Positions 40,492-50,035 of a stretch of 64,000 nucleotides of DNA are shown piece after piece (positions within the stretch are counted from its first letter, which is position 1; each line of letters begins with the position of its first letter). The position numbers were made by a program, and so were the translations under genes. Source of the stretch: Candidatus Gastranaerophilales bacterium. Lineage in GTDB: Bacteria; Cyanobacteriota; Vampirovibrionia; Gastranaerophilales; Gastranaerophilaceae. The notes under the pieces are model-generated. The model was not told where the DNA came from and made no database searches. It was given only the letters and a program-made list of their open reading frames with translations. The stretch lies in NCBI GenBank assembly GCA_910587815.1, contig CAJUNK010000002.1, positions 62,001 to 126,000 of the forward strand, read 5' to 3'.

Positions 40492-42663
40492 TTACTTACA
40501 AGAAGAACATCCGCAAGAGCAAGAATCGCATCCTGTGCCAATTTCGGCCTTTGCTTCTTCAAGTCTTACTTTAATTCTGCCATCAACTGCGATTCCTTCA
40601 CCAGTTTTTTCACTGATAAGTAACGGGTTGATATCAAGTTCATCAATGAATTTAAAATCATTAACAAGTTGAGACAATCTTAAAAGTGTTTCTTGAATTT
40701 GGTTAATCTGCGCAGGGGTTGTGCCTCTAGCACCTTCCAATAATTTATACGCTTTAACAGATTTAATCATATCCATTGCATCATTATCTGTTAAAGGTGC
40801 AATCCTAAATGTTACATCCTTCATAACTTCAACAAAGACACCGCCAAGGCCAAACATCATCATAGGGCCGTATTGAGGATCTGTTGCAATACCACAAACC
40901 ATTTCACGGCTGCCTTTTACCATTTCTTGAATAATTACGCCTTCAAGTCCATCCAAAAGACCTTTAGCTTCAAGCCTTGAAATAAGGCCTTTATATTCAG
41001 CGCGTAATTGTTCTTCAGATTGGATATTTACAATTACACCGCCAACGTCTGTTTTATGGGAAGTTGTTTTTGATGTCATCTTCATAACAACAGGATAACC
41101 GATGCCATTTGCAACGTTTGCAGCTTCATCTTCATTTACAGCTAAACCATATTTGCAAGCACGAATACCATAAGCCTGAAGTACATCAATTGATTCTAAT
41201 GTTGTCAATTGATCACGGCCTTCTTTAATTGAATTTCTGATGATATTTTCAGCCTTTGCTTTATCAACATCATATACAGGCATTTTGCCCATTGGTTTTT
41301 CCATCCATTGACGTTGTTCATCAAGACGCAAGAATGCTTCTGCTGCTTCTTCTGCGTACATATAAAATGGCATATTAACATCCATATTTGAAATTTCAGT
41401 AAAGAAATTGCTTGTTGTCATAAATACGCCCAGAATTGGTTTTTGAGGATTTTTAGCCTTAATTTCCATCAAAGCTTTAGCTACATCAATATCCTTTAAA
41501 CCCAAGAATGGCAAATAAATTACCATAATCATATCAACATTTTCATCTGCTATCACCGTTTCAAGCGTTTGAATGTAATGTTCAATAGGGGCGGATGCTA
41601 TCATATCAATGGGGTTTTTTACAGAAGCTGCTGATGGAAGGAAGCTTCTTAATTTTTCTTTTGTTTCATCTGTGATTTTTGCCATCTGCATACCGTTTTC
41701 ACAAATTGCATCAGTTGCCATAATGCCGGGGCCGCCTGAATTTGTGATAATTGCAACACGGTTGCCTTTTGGAATCGGGCAGTTTGAAAATGCTTTAGCG
41801 TTTGCAAAAAGGTTTTTCAAAGAAAATTCACGAATTACACCAGATTGTTTTAAAAGTGCTGCGGCTGCTTTATCTGCACCTGCTAAAGAGCCAGTGTGTG
41901 AAGATGCAGCTGATGCACCTGCTGCTGAACGACCTGCTTTTAGGGCTAAAATTGGTTTTTTCTTTGTGATACGGGTTGCTAATTTTCTAAAGTTTGCAGG
42001 GTTTTGAATTGATTCCATATATAATAAGATTTGTTTTACATTATCATCATTTTCCCAATATTCAAGCATGGTTTCAGCATTAATATCAGCTTGGTTTCCA
42101 ATTGATACAAACTGTGCAAAACCAAGGTTTAAATCTTTTAAAATATTTAAAATGCCGCCGCCAAGTGCGCCTGATTGAGATACAAAACCAACATCACCTT
42201 GAACAGGAAGAGATTCAGCAAATGTTGCATCCATCATAATATCTTTATTTGTGTTTAAAACACCTAGGCAATTTGGACCAACCATTCTCATACCGTATTC
42301 TTGAACCTTATTTAAAAGAGTTTTCTCAAGTTCAGCACCTTCTTTGCCTGTTTCTTTAAAGCCTGCTGTTATAACGCAAAGACCTTTGATGCCTTTTTTA
42401 TTGCAATCATCCACTGTTTGAAGAACAAATTTTGAATTTACAACAATGATAGCTAAATCAACATCCCCTGGCACATCAAGGATTGAAGTGTATGCTTGAA
42501 AACCTTCGATAATCCCGCCTTTTGGGTTTATAGGATAAATATTTCCGTTAAATTTATAGTCTCTTAATCTTTGCATAATTTCAGAACCAATTGTCTTTGG
42601 CTTTGTGGAAGCGCCAATTACAGCAACTGATTTTGGTTTCATGATTTTGTCCAATACGTTCAT
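40492..42663 (-). CDS. ADP-forming acetate/acyl-CoA ligase, fused subunits
   Basis: A 723-residue NDP-forming acyl-CoA synthetase that converts acetyl-CoA, ADP and phosphate to acetate, CoA and ATP in fermenters. Residues about 1-460 are the alpha part (CoA-binding SVAVIGASTKPKTIGSEIM and the phosphohistidine region ASSHTGSLAGADKAAAAL). Residues about 480-705 are the ATP-grasp beta part (GYPVVMKMTSKTTSHKTDVGG, EMVKGSREMVCGIATDP). The order alpha-beta matches known fusions. A cysteine-rich tail, CDSCSCGCSSCK, is added at the end and is not part of the family; it could bind metal. An AAAGGT ribosome site is present. No acetyltransferase domain. Confidence 0.88.
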   Translation of the reverse strand: MNVLDKIMKPKSVAVIGASTKPKTIGSEIMQRLRDYKFNGNIYPINPKGGIIEGFQAYTSILDVPGDVDLAIIVVNSKFVLQTVDDCNKKGIKGLCVITAGFKETGKEGAELEKTLLNKVQEYGMRMVGPNCLGVLNTNKDIMMDATFAESLPVQGDVGFVSQSGALGGGILNILKDLNLGFAQFVSIGNQADINAETMLEYWENDDNVKQILLYMESIQNPANFRKLATRITKKKPILALKAGRSAAGASAASSHTGSLAGADKAAAALLKQSGVIREFSLKNLFANAKAFSNCPIPKGNRVAIITNSGGPGIMATDAICENGMQMAKITDETKEKLRSFLPSAASVKNPIDMIASAPIEHYIQTLETVIADENVDMIMVIYLPFLGLKDIDVAKALMEIKAKNPQKPILGVFMTTSNFFTEISNMDVNMPFYMYAEEAAEAFLRLDEQRQWMEKPMGKMPVYDVDKAKAENIIRNSIKEGRDQLTTLESIDVLQAYGIRACKYGLAVNEDEAANVANGIGYPVVMKMTSKTTSHKTDVGGVIVNIQSEEQLRAEYKGLISRLEAKGLLDGLEGVIIQEMVKGSREMVCGIATDPQYGPMMMFGLGGVFVEVMKDVTFRIAPLTDNDAMDMIKSVKAYKLLEGARGTTPAQINQIQETLLRLSQLVNDFKFIDELDINPLLISEKTGEGIAVDGRIKVRLEEAKAEIGTGCDSCSCGCSSCK

Positions 42664-42730
42664 TTTAAGACCTTTCTTTTTTGTACTTTTATAAAATTTT
42701 ATGGGTTCAATTTTATTTTGAACCCATTTT

Positions 42731-43354
42731 CTAATATCCGTTTTGTATCCATTCTCTTACTCTGAATTTTGCCCCTATATTTTCTGCAATACTTTGACAA
42801 AGTTCAACATTGACGGGGTATAAATCTGTTTTGTATCCGGAAACTATGGATAAAGTTGTATCAATACCTGCTTCAACACACAGTTTTGCAAAATTTAGCA
42901 TTTCATTATACGCACCATCAAAGGATGGTTGTGAAATTTTATTATAAACTTCTTCATTTTGTGCATTTAAGCTTATTGAAATTGAATCAATCAAAGGGGC
43001 AAGCTTTGGCACAATATTTTCTTTTGCAATGAAATTTCCATGCCCGTTTGTATTTATTCTGATTTTAATATCAGGCAGTTTTTCTTTTATATATTTTGCA
43101 ACTTCAATCACTTCATTATAACGGCATAAGGGTTCGCCATATCCGCAAAAAACAATTTCACCATTGATTTTTGATTTTTTTTCTTCAATTTGCGCTATAA
43201 CATCAGATGCATCCACTTTTGCACCATCATGCCACATATACGCACCCTTAACATCATCCTTATCATTTCGAAGGCAAAAAGCACAGGAATTTGTGCATGC
43301 GTTTGTAATATTTATATAGGCTTTATCATATAAAAAATATACCAGATTTTGCAT
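42731..43354 (-). CDS. Radical SAM protein, TatD-associated type
   Basis: A 207-residue radical SAM enzyme. The cluster motif is Cys20-x3-Cys24-x2-Cys27 in CTNSCAFC; VFCGYGEPLCRYNEV is the SAM-binding glycine-rich loop and INTNGHGNF the following strand. Length and sequence (YDKAYINITNACTNSC) fit the small radical SAM family usually found beside tatD. No tatD is adjacent here. The substrate is unknown. Confidence 0.85.
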   Translation of the reverse strand: MQNLVYFLYDKAYINITNACTNSCAFCLRNDKDDVKGAYMWHDGAKVDASDVIAQIEEKKSKINGEIVFCGYGEPLCRYNEVIEVAKYIKEKLPDIKIRINTNGHGNFIAKENIVPKLAPLIDSISISLNAQNEEVYNKISQPSFDGAYNEMLNFAKLCVEAGIDTTLSIVSGYKTDLYPVNVELCQSIAENIGAKFRVREWIQNGY

Positions 43355-43448
43355 ATAAAAAATTTGCCCCTAATGCTATTGATAAGCTTACAGGCAAAAT
43401 TTTCACACAAAAAATGTATTTATTCAACCAAAAATTTAAATCTTTTGA

Positions 43449-43820
43449 TTAAACATTTTGGCCGGATTCAAGGCATGCTCTAAATATTTCTGCTTTTTCA
43501 TAAGCAGATATAGGTTCAACACCGGCATCTATCAATGCTTGTTCGTATTCACCAACTACATCTCTTAAATCGCAGCTGATTTTAGCATCATAATATTCAT
43601 TTTCAAATTCTCTAATGTCATCTTCGACATTTTTCGGGTCAAATTTATAAGGCTTACCTACTTGAGCCCTGCCCATAGCTTCAAGTGCATTTGCAGCTTC
43701 TGCATCTATTTCTCTGCATTCCGGACAATCGCAAATGTGCGGAGCATCGTTTTTCGGCTTTTCACCCTTGCCGCTAAAGTTTATGGCATTAAACCCTAAG
43801 TTGTTAATGTTATTGGTCAT
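43449..43820 (-). CDS. Hypothetical protein with INFSG motif and CxCxxC
   Basis: A 123-residue protein of unknown function. Its N-terminus (MTNNINNLGFNAINFSGKGE) has the INFSG motif at 13-17 that recurs in other proteins of this window. HICDCPECREID near 29-40 could bind metal, and DAEAANALEAMGRAQVGKPY is helical. The start at 43820 has GGGAG close by; an upstream start at 43862 does not. It stands alone between AT-rich spacers. Confidence 0.65.
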   Translation of the reverse strand: MTNNINNLGFNAINFSGKGEKPKNDAPHICDCPECREIDAEAANALEAMGRAQVGKPYKFDPKNVEDDIREFENEYYDAKISCDLRDVVGEYEQALIDAGVEPISAYEKAEIFRACLESGQNV

Positions 43821-43862
43821 TTTTTTCTCCCAATCGTGTTTATTTTGGAAAATTTTTATCAC

Positions 43863-44130
43863 ATATTTTTTTTACTTTTACATATAAAACATGAAATAAA
43901 TTTTTTTTGCTAGTGTATTGATATGATATATACTTTTATTTACAAAACTTTACATTTAATAAGAAAATAAAAAAGCCAAAGTTTTCTATTATTTAGAAAA
44001 AATGGCTCTAACAAGGATGACAATAAAGTTTTATATGGTGTGTAATTTTTTTATTTTTTTCTTACATTAAGATTTTCGGCGCAAATTTTTAAAACTTTTA
44101 TACAAATTTTAAATTATCCTCTATTTAGTG
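43863..44130. other. AT-rich intergenic stretch
   Basis: About 270 bases without a supportable gene; the only structure is the hairpin at 43974-44007. Confidence 0.45.
43974..44007 (-). terminator. Orphan terminator-like hairpin
   Basis: AGCCA/TGGCT outer arms and TTTTCTA/TAGAAAA inner arms, followed on the minus strand by six T. No minus-strand gene lies upstream of it (44008-44142), so it may end a small RNA, or it may be part of a repeat whose edge GTCATCCTTG resembles the dispersed family. Confidence 0.35.
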
Positions 44131-44136
44131 TATAAT
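44131..44136 (+). promoter_or_regulatory. -10 box of a probable leaderless mRNA
   Basis: A perfect TATAAT ends 6 bases before the ATG at 44143; no ribosome site. Confidence 0.5.
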
Positions 44137-44142
44137 CGTTTT

Positions 44143-45087
44143 ATGAAATTAATTATTCAAATACCTTGTTATAACGAAGAGGAAACACTGCCTGAAACCA
44201 TAAACTCAATTCCAAAAGAAATTGAAGGTGTGGATAAGGTTGAAATTTTAATTATTAATGATGGTTCCACAGATAATACAACATACGCTGCTAAAAAATT
44301 AAATGCTGATTATATTGTAGAATTTCCAAAAAATTTGGGTTTAGCACGTGCGTTTGATGTTGGTTTGAAAAATGCTGTAAAATATGGTGCTGATATCATT
44401 GTTAATTTAGATGCTGATAACCAATACTGTGCAGAAGATATTCCAAAATTAATTCAGCCAATTTTAGAAAACAGAGCAGATATCACAATAGGCGCTAGAC
44501 CTATTGATAAAATAAGGCATTTTTCTCTAATGAAAAAAATTTTACAAAAGCTTGGTTCTTTTGTAATGAAAAAAATTTCAGGCGCAGATATTGCCGATGC
44601 ACCAAGCGGTTTTCGTGCTTTTACCAGAAGTGCCGCAATGAAGATTAATATTTTTGATAACTATACATATACAATGGAATCTATCATTCAGGCAAAAAGA
44701 AAAGGTCTTGTAATTGCAAGTGTTCCAATTAGGGTAAATGAAGACGACCTAAGGCCATCAAGACTTGTAAAAAATAATCTGAGTTATATTTGCCGTTCTG
44801 CAAAAACGATGATAAGGTTTTTCATAATTTATCATCCATTCAGATTTTTTGCATCCCTTGCTTGCATTTTCTTGCTTTTGGGGGTTGGTATAGGTTTTAG
44901 ATACTTATACTTTTTCTACCTGGGAGATGGTGCAGGGCACATTCAATCTTTAATTTTATGCGGGCTTTTAATTACAATAAGTTTCCAAACGGCACTTTTG
45001 GCAATTATATCGGATTTACTTGCCATAAATAGAAAACTGATTGAAGATGTACAAATAAAGGTACAAGTATTGCAAAACGGAAGATAA
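44143..45087 (+). CDS. Family 2 glycosyltransferase (DPM1/DPG-like), membrane
   Basis: A 314-residue GT-A transferase. IQIPCYNEEETLPETI opens the nucleotide-binding half, LIINDGSTDNT and VNLDADNQYCAEDI give the metal-binding Asp pair, and DAPSGFRAFTRSAAM the acceptor region. Two C-terminal hydrophobic segments (about 235-260 and 270-295) anchor it in the membrane. This is the polyprenyl-phosphate mannosyl/glucosyl-transferase-like type used for cell-envelope glycans. It starts with the ATG just after the TATAAT box and ends 4 bases before the next gene. Confidence 0.88.
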   Translation: MKLIIQIPCYNEEETLPETINSIPKEIEGVDKVEILIINDGSTDNTTYAAKKLNADYIVEFPKNLGLARAFDVGLKNAVKYGADIIVNLDADNQYCAEDIPKLIQPILENRADITIGARPIDKIRHFSLMKKILQKLGSFVMKKISGADIADAPSGFRAFTRSAAMKINIFDNYTYTMESIIQAKRKGLVIASVPIRVNEDDLRPSRLVKNNLSYICRSAKTMIRFFIIYHPFRFFASLACIFLLLGVGIGFRYLYFFYLGDGAGHIQSLILCGLLITISFQTALLAIISDLLAINRKLIEDVQIKVQVLQNGR

Positions 45088-45091
45088 TAAT

Positions 45092-45499
45092 ATGTTAAAA
45101 AATAAAGCTGCCAAAAATTTTAAAGAAGGATATTCTTGCTCTGAATCAATTGTAAAAGCAGGAATTGATGCAGGGCTTTTGCCTAATGAATTTTTATCAT
45201 GCGCCACAAGTTTTTCTGGAGGAATGGGCGACAGGTGCCTGTGTGGAGCCATTGCAGGCAGCCAAATAATTATAGGATACTTGCATGGTAAAGGTAAGAC
45301 TGAACGTGCACGAGCCCTTGCAAAAGAATTTATTGAAGAATTTAAAAAAACACACAAGGCAACATGTTGCAGGGTGCTATCTGCTGGGTTTGATTTTCAT
45401 TCACCTGAAAGAAAATCACATTGCACCAATATGGTATATGATTGCGCTAAAATTTTAGAAAATATTCTTGAAAAAGAATCGCAAACTGAAAAAGTGTAA
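45092..45499 (+). CDS. C_GCAxxG_C_C-type putative redox protein
   Basis: A 135-residue protein of the C_GCAxxG_C_C family: Cys in YSCSESIVKA, CATSFSGGMGDRCLCGAIAG, then Cys pairs in ATCCRVL and the end HCTNMVYDCA. The family is predicted to be redox-active or metal-binding but has no agreed function. It is translated right after the glycosyltransferase (4-bp gap), probably as one unit. Confidence 0.85.
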   Translation: MLKNKAAKNFKEGYSCSESIVKAGIDAGLLPNEFLSCATSFSGGMGDRCLCGAIAGSQIIIGYLHGKGKTERARALAKEFIEEFKKTHKATCCRVLSAGFDFHSPERKSHCTNMVYDCAKILENILEKESQTEKV

Positions 45500-45514
45500 T
45501 TTAATCAGGCAATA

Positions 45515-45745
45515 TTAAACAATATTTCTTAAATTTAATTTGTGCTGTATAGGTTCAGATTCAAATAAATCTCCAATTGTACATTCAAGTGCATCACATA
45601 GTCTGTCCATATTTTCATAAGAAGGCTGCGTTCTGCCATTTGCCCAAGAATACACTGTTTGCTGGGGAAGTTTCAATTCTTTTGCAAGCTTGTATAAACT
45701 ATATCCTTTATTTTTTCTTGCAATCTCTCTGATTTTTATTTTCAT
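45515..45745 (-). CDS. XRE-family HTH regulator
   Basis: A 76-residue Cro/CI-type protein; SLYKLAKELKLPQQTVYSWA is the HTH and NGRTQPSYENMDRLCDALEC follows. The start at 45745 has AGGA nine bases upstream; the ATG eight codons earlier has none. Unlike the other XRE genes here its spacer has no striking palindrome. It converges on the C_GCAxxG_C_C gene. Confidence 0.82.
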   Translation of the reverse strand: MKIKIREIARKNKGYSLYKLAKELKLPQQTVYSWANGRTQPSYENMDRLCDALECTIGDLFESEPIQHKLNLRNIV

Positions 45746-45957
45746 CTCAAAAATCCTAATACTAAACATTTTTTTGTAATAATAAATCTAATATATATAA
45801 TTTAATTTGAAAATAAATCATACAAATACATCAGAATATATTTATAAAGCTTGTTTATAATATTAAAGTAAAAGAATACACTTTTAAAAACTTGCCAAGA
45901 GGCGCAAAATAATTATAAAATAGATAGTAACAATATAATTTGAGGATAACAAAGACG

Positions 45958-46632
45958 ATGATGAAAAAATTTGCACTAGTGCTAGCTCTTACAGTTATTA
46001 CAACTTTCACAACAAATATTTGCTTTAGCGCAACAACAGCAAAAAAACAAACAACAATTACAACAAATTCTACTGTTTATAATGCAATCGGTAAATATAA
46101 ACAAAAAAACTATACAGGTGTAATTCAAGATTTAACACCATATCTTGAAACAGATGGCGACAAATACAAAGATAAAAACAATACGCTAAAAGACAATTCT
46201 CTTGCTTATTATTATTATGGTTTAGCTTATACTCAGCTTGGAATGAAAGATAAAGCAAGAGTTGCATTTAATAAAGTATTTGAATTTGATGACAATGAAA
46301 GACTTGTAAACTATTCAAAAAGAGCAATTGCCTGCATGGACGGTCAACCACAATGTTCTCCTGATTATGTAGACAAAAATGCACCAGCTGACGATGAAAT
46401 GACAGTATTTATTAAATCAGGCAAATTTCTGCATGATGATGTAATGCAGCAGGTGCAAGGAAAATCATTAGATAAATTAAAAGACCAAATAAATAATGAC
46501 ACAATTCCTGATACAAACAAGTATAAATTCTTAAATGATGCATCTGATGAAATCAACACCCAACCAACAGATAAAGAAATTGCTGATGCCGTAAGAGTTT
46601 TAGCAAAGGCTGGTATCAACCCTTTTATCTAA
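45958..46632 (+). CDS. Exported TPR-like protein
   Basis: A 224-residue protein with a signal peptide (MMKKFALVLALTVITTFTTNICFSA). Residues about 35-115 contain TPR-like helices (YNAIGKYKQKNYTGVIQDL, AYYYYGLAYTQLGMKDKARVAF). The C-terminal half is acidic and ends KAGINPFI. Its stop overlaps the start of the next gene (TAATG), so the two are coupled. A GAGGAT ribosome site lies upstream. Exact role unknown. Confidence 0.78.
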   Translation: MMKKFALVLALTVITTFTTNICFSATTAKKQTTITTNSTVYNAIGKYKQKNYTGVIQDLTPYLETDGDKYKDKNNTLKDNSLAYYYYGLAYTQLGMKDKARVAFNKVFEFDDNERLVNYSKRAIACMDGQPQCSPDYVDKNAPADDEMTVFIKSGKFLHDDVMQQVQGKSLDKLKDQINNDTIPDTNKYKFLNDASDEINTQPTDKEIADAVRVLAKAGINPFI

Positions 46633-46874
46633 TGCAAGCTGGCGGAAGATATAATAATCAAAACCCTGAAATGGCGCAGCTTGCAGCAATGTTTGGCAAT
46701 ATGAATTCAAATGGAAACAATATGAACAATATCAACGCATATCTTCCATACATAATGTCACAAGGCGCAAGCAATCCTGATAATGCAAGACGTATGATGG
46801 AAGCTATGATGATGAGCCAAATGATGCCTGAATTTGGTTTTAGCAATAACAATAATTCAAACGGAAGTTTTTAA
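46632..46874 (+). CDS. Asn/Met-rich small protein coupled to the TPR gene
   Basis: An 80-residue low-complexity protein (NNQNP, NMNSNGNNMNNIN, MMEAMMMSQMM) with no domain. It shares one base with the stop of the gene before it and is followed 6 bases later by another TPR-like gene, so it lies in one operon. It is likely real because of this coupling; function unknown. Confidence 0.6.
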   Translation: MQAGGRYNNQNPEMAQLAAMFGNMNSNGNNMNNINAYLPYIMSQGASNPDNARRMMEAMMMSQMMPEFGFSNNNNSNGSF

Positions 46875-46880
46875 ACTTGA

Positions 46881-47492
46881 ATGAAAAATATTGATATTGA
46901 TTTTGCAAAATTATGCTTTGAAAACAAACAATACCAAAAAGCAAAAGAAATATTTTTAGAGAACAATATGCTTTATGAAGCAGGTTTGTCATCATTATTG
47001 ATGGGAAATATAAATAGTACAAAGCTTATATGGAAAGAAATAAAAAACCCTGGTTTTGCTGAAAGCTGGGGTTTTATCATACTTGATATTATTGAAAAAA
47101 AATCATTTACAAAAACGCCCAAATATTTCCAAACAAGGGCATTTTTAGAAGTTTATCTAAATCTTTTTTTAGAAAATGAACTTTATGATTGGGCAGATAG
47201 CATAATTAATGCTTATAAATTTTTTACAAAAGCAAATGCTGAAGTGCCAAAATTTATAGCAAGAGTACTTTCTACTTATGGATATTTTGAACTTACACAT
47301 GAATTTGCAAACATTGCAAAAAAAATCTGCTATTATGATCCTGAAATTCACTATATAGAAGCTGAAATGTTTTTTATAGAAAATAAATACGAAATGGCAA
47401 AAAAAGCAATTGAAGAAACCCTAAATATTGCGCCTGATTATTTTCCTGCAAAAAAACTAAATAAAATAATAGAAGAATCAGGGTTTAATTAA
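46881..47492 (+). CDS. TPR-like hypothetical protein
   Basis: A 203-residue helical protein with TPR-like units (DFAKLCFENKQYQKAKEIFL near 7-26, YIEAEMFFIENKYEMAKKAI near 157-176). No signal peptide or membrane segment. Third gene of the small operon with the exported TPR protein. Its end overlaps the oppositely running nucleotidyltransferase gene by 8 bases. Confidence 0.7.
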   Translation: MKNIDIDFAKLCFENKQYQKAKEIFLENNMLYEAGLSSLLMGNINSTKLIWKEIKNPGFAESWGFIILDIIEKKSFTKTPKYFQTRAFLEVYLNLFLENELYDWADSIINAYKFFTKANAEVPKFIARVLSTYGYFELTHEFANIAKKICYYDPEIHYIEAEMFFIENKYEMAKKAIEETLNIAPDYFPAKKLNKIIEESGFN

Positions 47493-48633
47493 AAATCTTT
47501 AACACAAAATCAATTTCATCTTGTCTTTTTTTAAATTTTGATAAATTATTTAACTTTTCTTTTTGAATGCAATTCAAAATTTCACCAATTATTTTGCCCT
47601 CGCAAAAACCTAGTTTTATAATATCAGCCCCTGTTATTTCTGGTTTTATATCCTTTAATTTTTCAAAATAAAACTTTGCTTCATTATGCCCGTAAATGGC
47701 CCACTGCAAGGCCATTTCAAGAGTTGAAAAAGGTTTATAAAAAGAATAAATTTCATAATTTGAAGTATTTTGTGGCATTTTTTCAACAGGAGGAGAGATT
47801 ATAGCTTCTAAAAAAATATCAGATGTACATATATTAAAGATTTCCGCCGATTCATAAAGCTTATCTGCCCACTGTATCTTGGATATAGATTCATTCTGCC
47901 AAATTTTATAAATTTTATTTTCCAGAATATATTTATACGCTTCTTTTGCCCTTTTTGTATTAGAAAAAAGCTTTTTTAAGGTTAATTTCACCCTGTCAAT
48001 ACTTAAACCTTCTCTATCAGGGGCTTTTAGGTATTCTTGAATTAATTTTTTATCATAAGATGAAAAATCAAAACCAAACCTTAAATTAAAATCTATACCT
48101 CTTAAAATCCTTGTAGGGTCATCTATGTAACTTTTTTGGTGTAAAACTTTTAATTCTTTCGGTTTGATATCTTTTTTGCCAAAAAATTCATCAATTATTT
48201 CATATTTTAAACAGTCATTTTCTAATAAAATCTTTGCAGAAATTGCATTTATTGTAAAATCCCGCCTTTTTAAATCAGACCTTATATCACAACCAATATT
48301 TTTTACTACAGGCAAACATCCTGATTTTGGATAATCTTCCTCTCTTGTAGATGCAAAATCAATTTCAATCCCATTAATCACGGTTTTTGCAGTATCAAAA
48401 CTTTTGTGGTTAGATTTAATTTCAATATCAAGTCTGTCTTTGAAATTTTCATAAAATCCTTGTACAAAATCAATGGCAGAGCCTTCAATCAGAATGTCAA
48501 TATCCTGAATTTCAATCCCCATAAGTACATCACGCACCATGCCGCCAACAAAATATATATTTACACCTGCCTTTAGCCCATATAATGCTATATTTTTAAC
48601 AGCTAAAGTTGTTTGGTCATCAAAATTAAACAT
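47485..48633 (-). CDS. CCA tRNA nucleotidyltransferase/PcnB family
   Basis: A 382-residue class II nucleotidyltransferase that adds CCA to tRNA ends or A to RNA 3' ends. VYFVGGMVRDVLMGIE and DIDILIEGSA hold the catalytic acids; RRDFTINAIS and DDPTRILRGIDFNLRF are the nucleotide-recognition motifs. The ATG at 48633 overlaps the accC stop by 8 bases (ATGTTTAA). Which of the two activities it has cannot be read. Confidence 0.88.
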   Translation of the reverse strand: MFNFDDQTTLAVKNIALYGLKAGVNIYFVGGMVRDVLMGIEIQDIDILIEGSAIDFVQGFYENFKDRLDIEIKSNHKSFDTAKTVINGIEIDFASTREEDYPKSGCLPVVKNIGCDIRSDLKRRDFTINAISAKILLENDCLKYEIIDEFFGKKDIKPKELKVLHQKSYIDDPTRILRGIDFNLRFGFDFSSYDKKLIQEYLKAPDREGLSIDRVKLTLKKLFSNTKRAKEAYKYILENKIYKIWQNESISKIQWADKLYESAEIFNICTSDIFLEAIISPPVEKMPQNTSNYEIYSFYKPFSTLEMALQWAIYGHNEAKFYFEKLKDIKPEITGADIIKLGFCEGKIIGEILNCIQKEKLNNLSKFKKRQDEIDFVLKIFN

Positions 48634-50017
48634 TTTCTTTAGCAAGTGCTTTTTTAATTTCTTCTTTTGAATAATATTTTTCTATAAAACTTGTATCAAA
48701 TTTTCCTGAAATAAATACTTCGTTGTTTAAAATTTCTTTGTGGAATGGAATTGTCGTTTTAATACCAGTTATTATATATTCATTCAAAGCTCGAAGTGCT
48801 CTATTTCTAGCATCTTCCCTATCTGTACCCCAGCAGATTAATTTCCCAACCATTGAATCGTAGTATGGCGGGATAGAATAGCCTGTATAAACGTGCGAAT
48901 CAATCCTAACCCCAAAACCACCAGGAGCCAAGTATCCTTCAATCTTTCCTGCAAATGGGATAAAGTCGCGTTCAGGGTCTTCAGCGTTAATTCTGCATTC
49001 AATAGCATGCCCTTTAAGCACGATATCTTCTTGTTTGACAGATAATCTTTGCCCGGATGCCACCCTTATTTGTTCTTTTACAATATCAACGCCTGAAATC
49101 ATTTCTGATACACAATGTTCCACTTGAACCCTTGTGTTCATTTCCATAAAATACCAGTTTTTTTTGCCAGATGGGTCATTTTCATCAAGCAAAAATTCAA
49201 TTGTGCCAGCACCTTCATAATTAATAGCACGCGCTGCATTTACAGCAGCCTCACCCATTTTTGCACGTACATCTTTGCTAATTGCAGGGCTTGGCGCTTC
49301 TTCCAAAAGTTTCTGGTGACGCCTTTGGATAGAGCAGTCTCTTTCTCCTAAATGCACTACATTTCCAAAACTATCTGCCAAAATCTGAACTTCAATATGT
49401 CTTGGGTTTATTAAATATTTTTCAACATATACTTCAGGGTTTGCAAAGGCATTTTTTGCTTCATTTCTGCATAAATTAAACGCATCTTCAACCTCGTTTT
49501 CATTATGCACAATTCTCATGCCTTTCCCGCCACCACCTGCTGTGGCTTTAATTATAACAGGATAGCCAACTTTCTTTGCAAAAGTTTTAATCTCATCAAC
49601 AGATTCAACAAGCCCAGTACCAGGGGTAACAGGCACGTTATTTTTAATCATTGTGTCACGTGCATTTGCCTTATCACCCATTTTACGCATAGCTTCAGCA
49701 GAAGGGCCAATAAATTTTATATGGTGCTGATCACAAATATCAACAAAATCAGCCCTTTCAGACATAAAACCGTAGCCTGGATGAATTGCATCTGCACCTG
49801 AAGTGAGTGCAACACTAATTATTGCAGGTATGCTTAAATAGCTTTTAGCACTTGGTGCAGGCCCTATACAATATGCCTCATCTGCCAAAGAAACATGCAA
49901 ACTATCACTGTCTGCCTGAGAATAGATTGCAACTGTTGCAATCCCTAATTCCTTACACGCTCTTATTATTCTTAAAGCTATTTCGCCTCTGTTTGCAATT
50001 AAAACCTTTTTAATCAT
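48626..50017 (-). CDS. accC: Acetyl-CoA carboxylase, biotin carboxylase AccC
   Basis: Carboxylates biotin on AccB using ATP and bicarbonate. The 463-residue ATP-grasp enzyme has KVLIANRGEIALRIIRACKE at the start, KATAGGGGKGMRIVHNENEV (the ATP loop) and MEMNTRVQVEHCVSEMISG. Full length. It lies 18 bp after accB and overlaps the cca-type gene that follows. Confidence 0.96.
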   Translation of the reverse strand: MIKKVLIANRGEIALRIIRACKELGIATVAIYSQADSDSLHVSLADEAYCIGPAPSAKSYLSIPAIISVALTSGADAIHPGYGFMSERADFVDICDQHHIKFIGPSAEAMRKMGDKANARDTMIKNNVPVTPGTGLVESVDEIKTFAKKVGYPVIIKATAGGGGKGMRIVHNENEVEDAFNLCRNEAKNAFANPEVYVEKYLINPRHIEVQILADSFGNVVHLGERDCSIQRRHQKLLEEAPSPAISKDVRAKMGEAAVNAARAINYEGAGTIEFLLDENDPSGKKNWYFMEMNTRVQVEHCVSEMISGVDIVKEQIRVASGQRLSVKQEDIVLKGHAIECRINAEDPERDFIPFAGKIEGYLAPGGFGVRIDSHVYTGYSIPPYYDSMVGKLICWGTDREDARNRALRALNEYIITGIKTTIPFHKEILNNEVFISGKFDTSFIEKYYSKEEIKKALAKENV

Positions 50018-50035
50018 ACCAATTACTTATTAATT

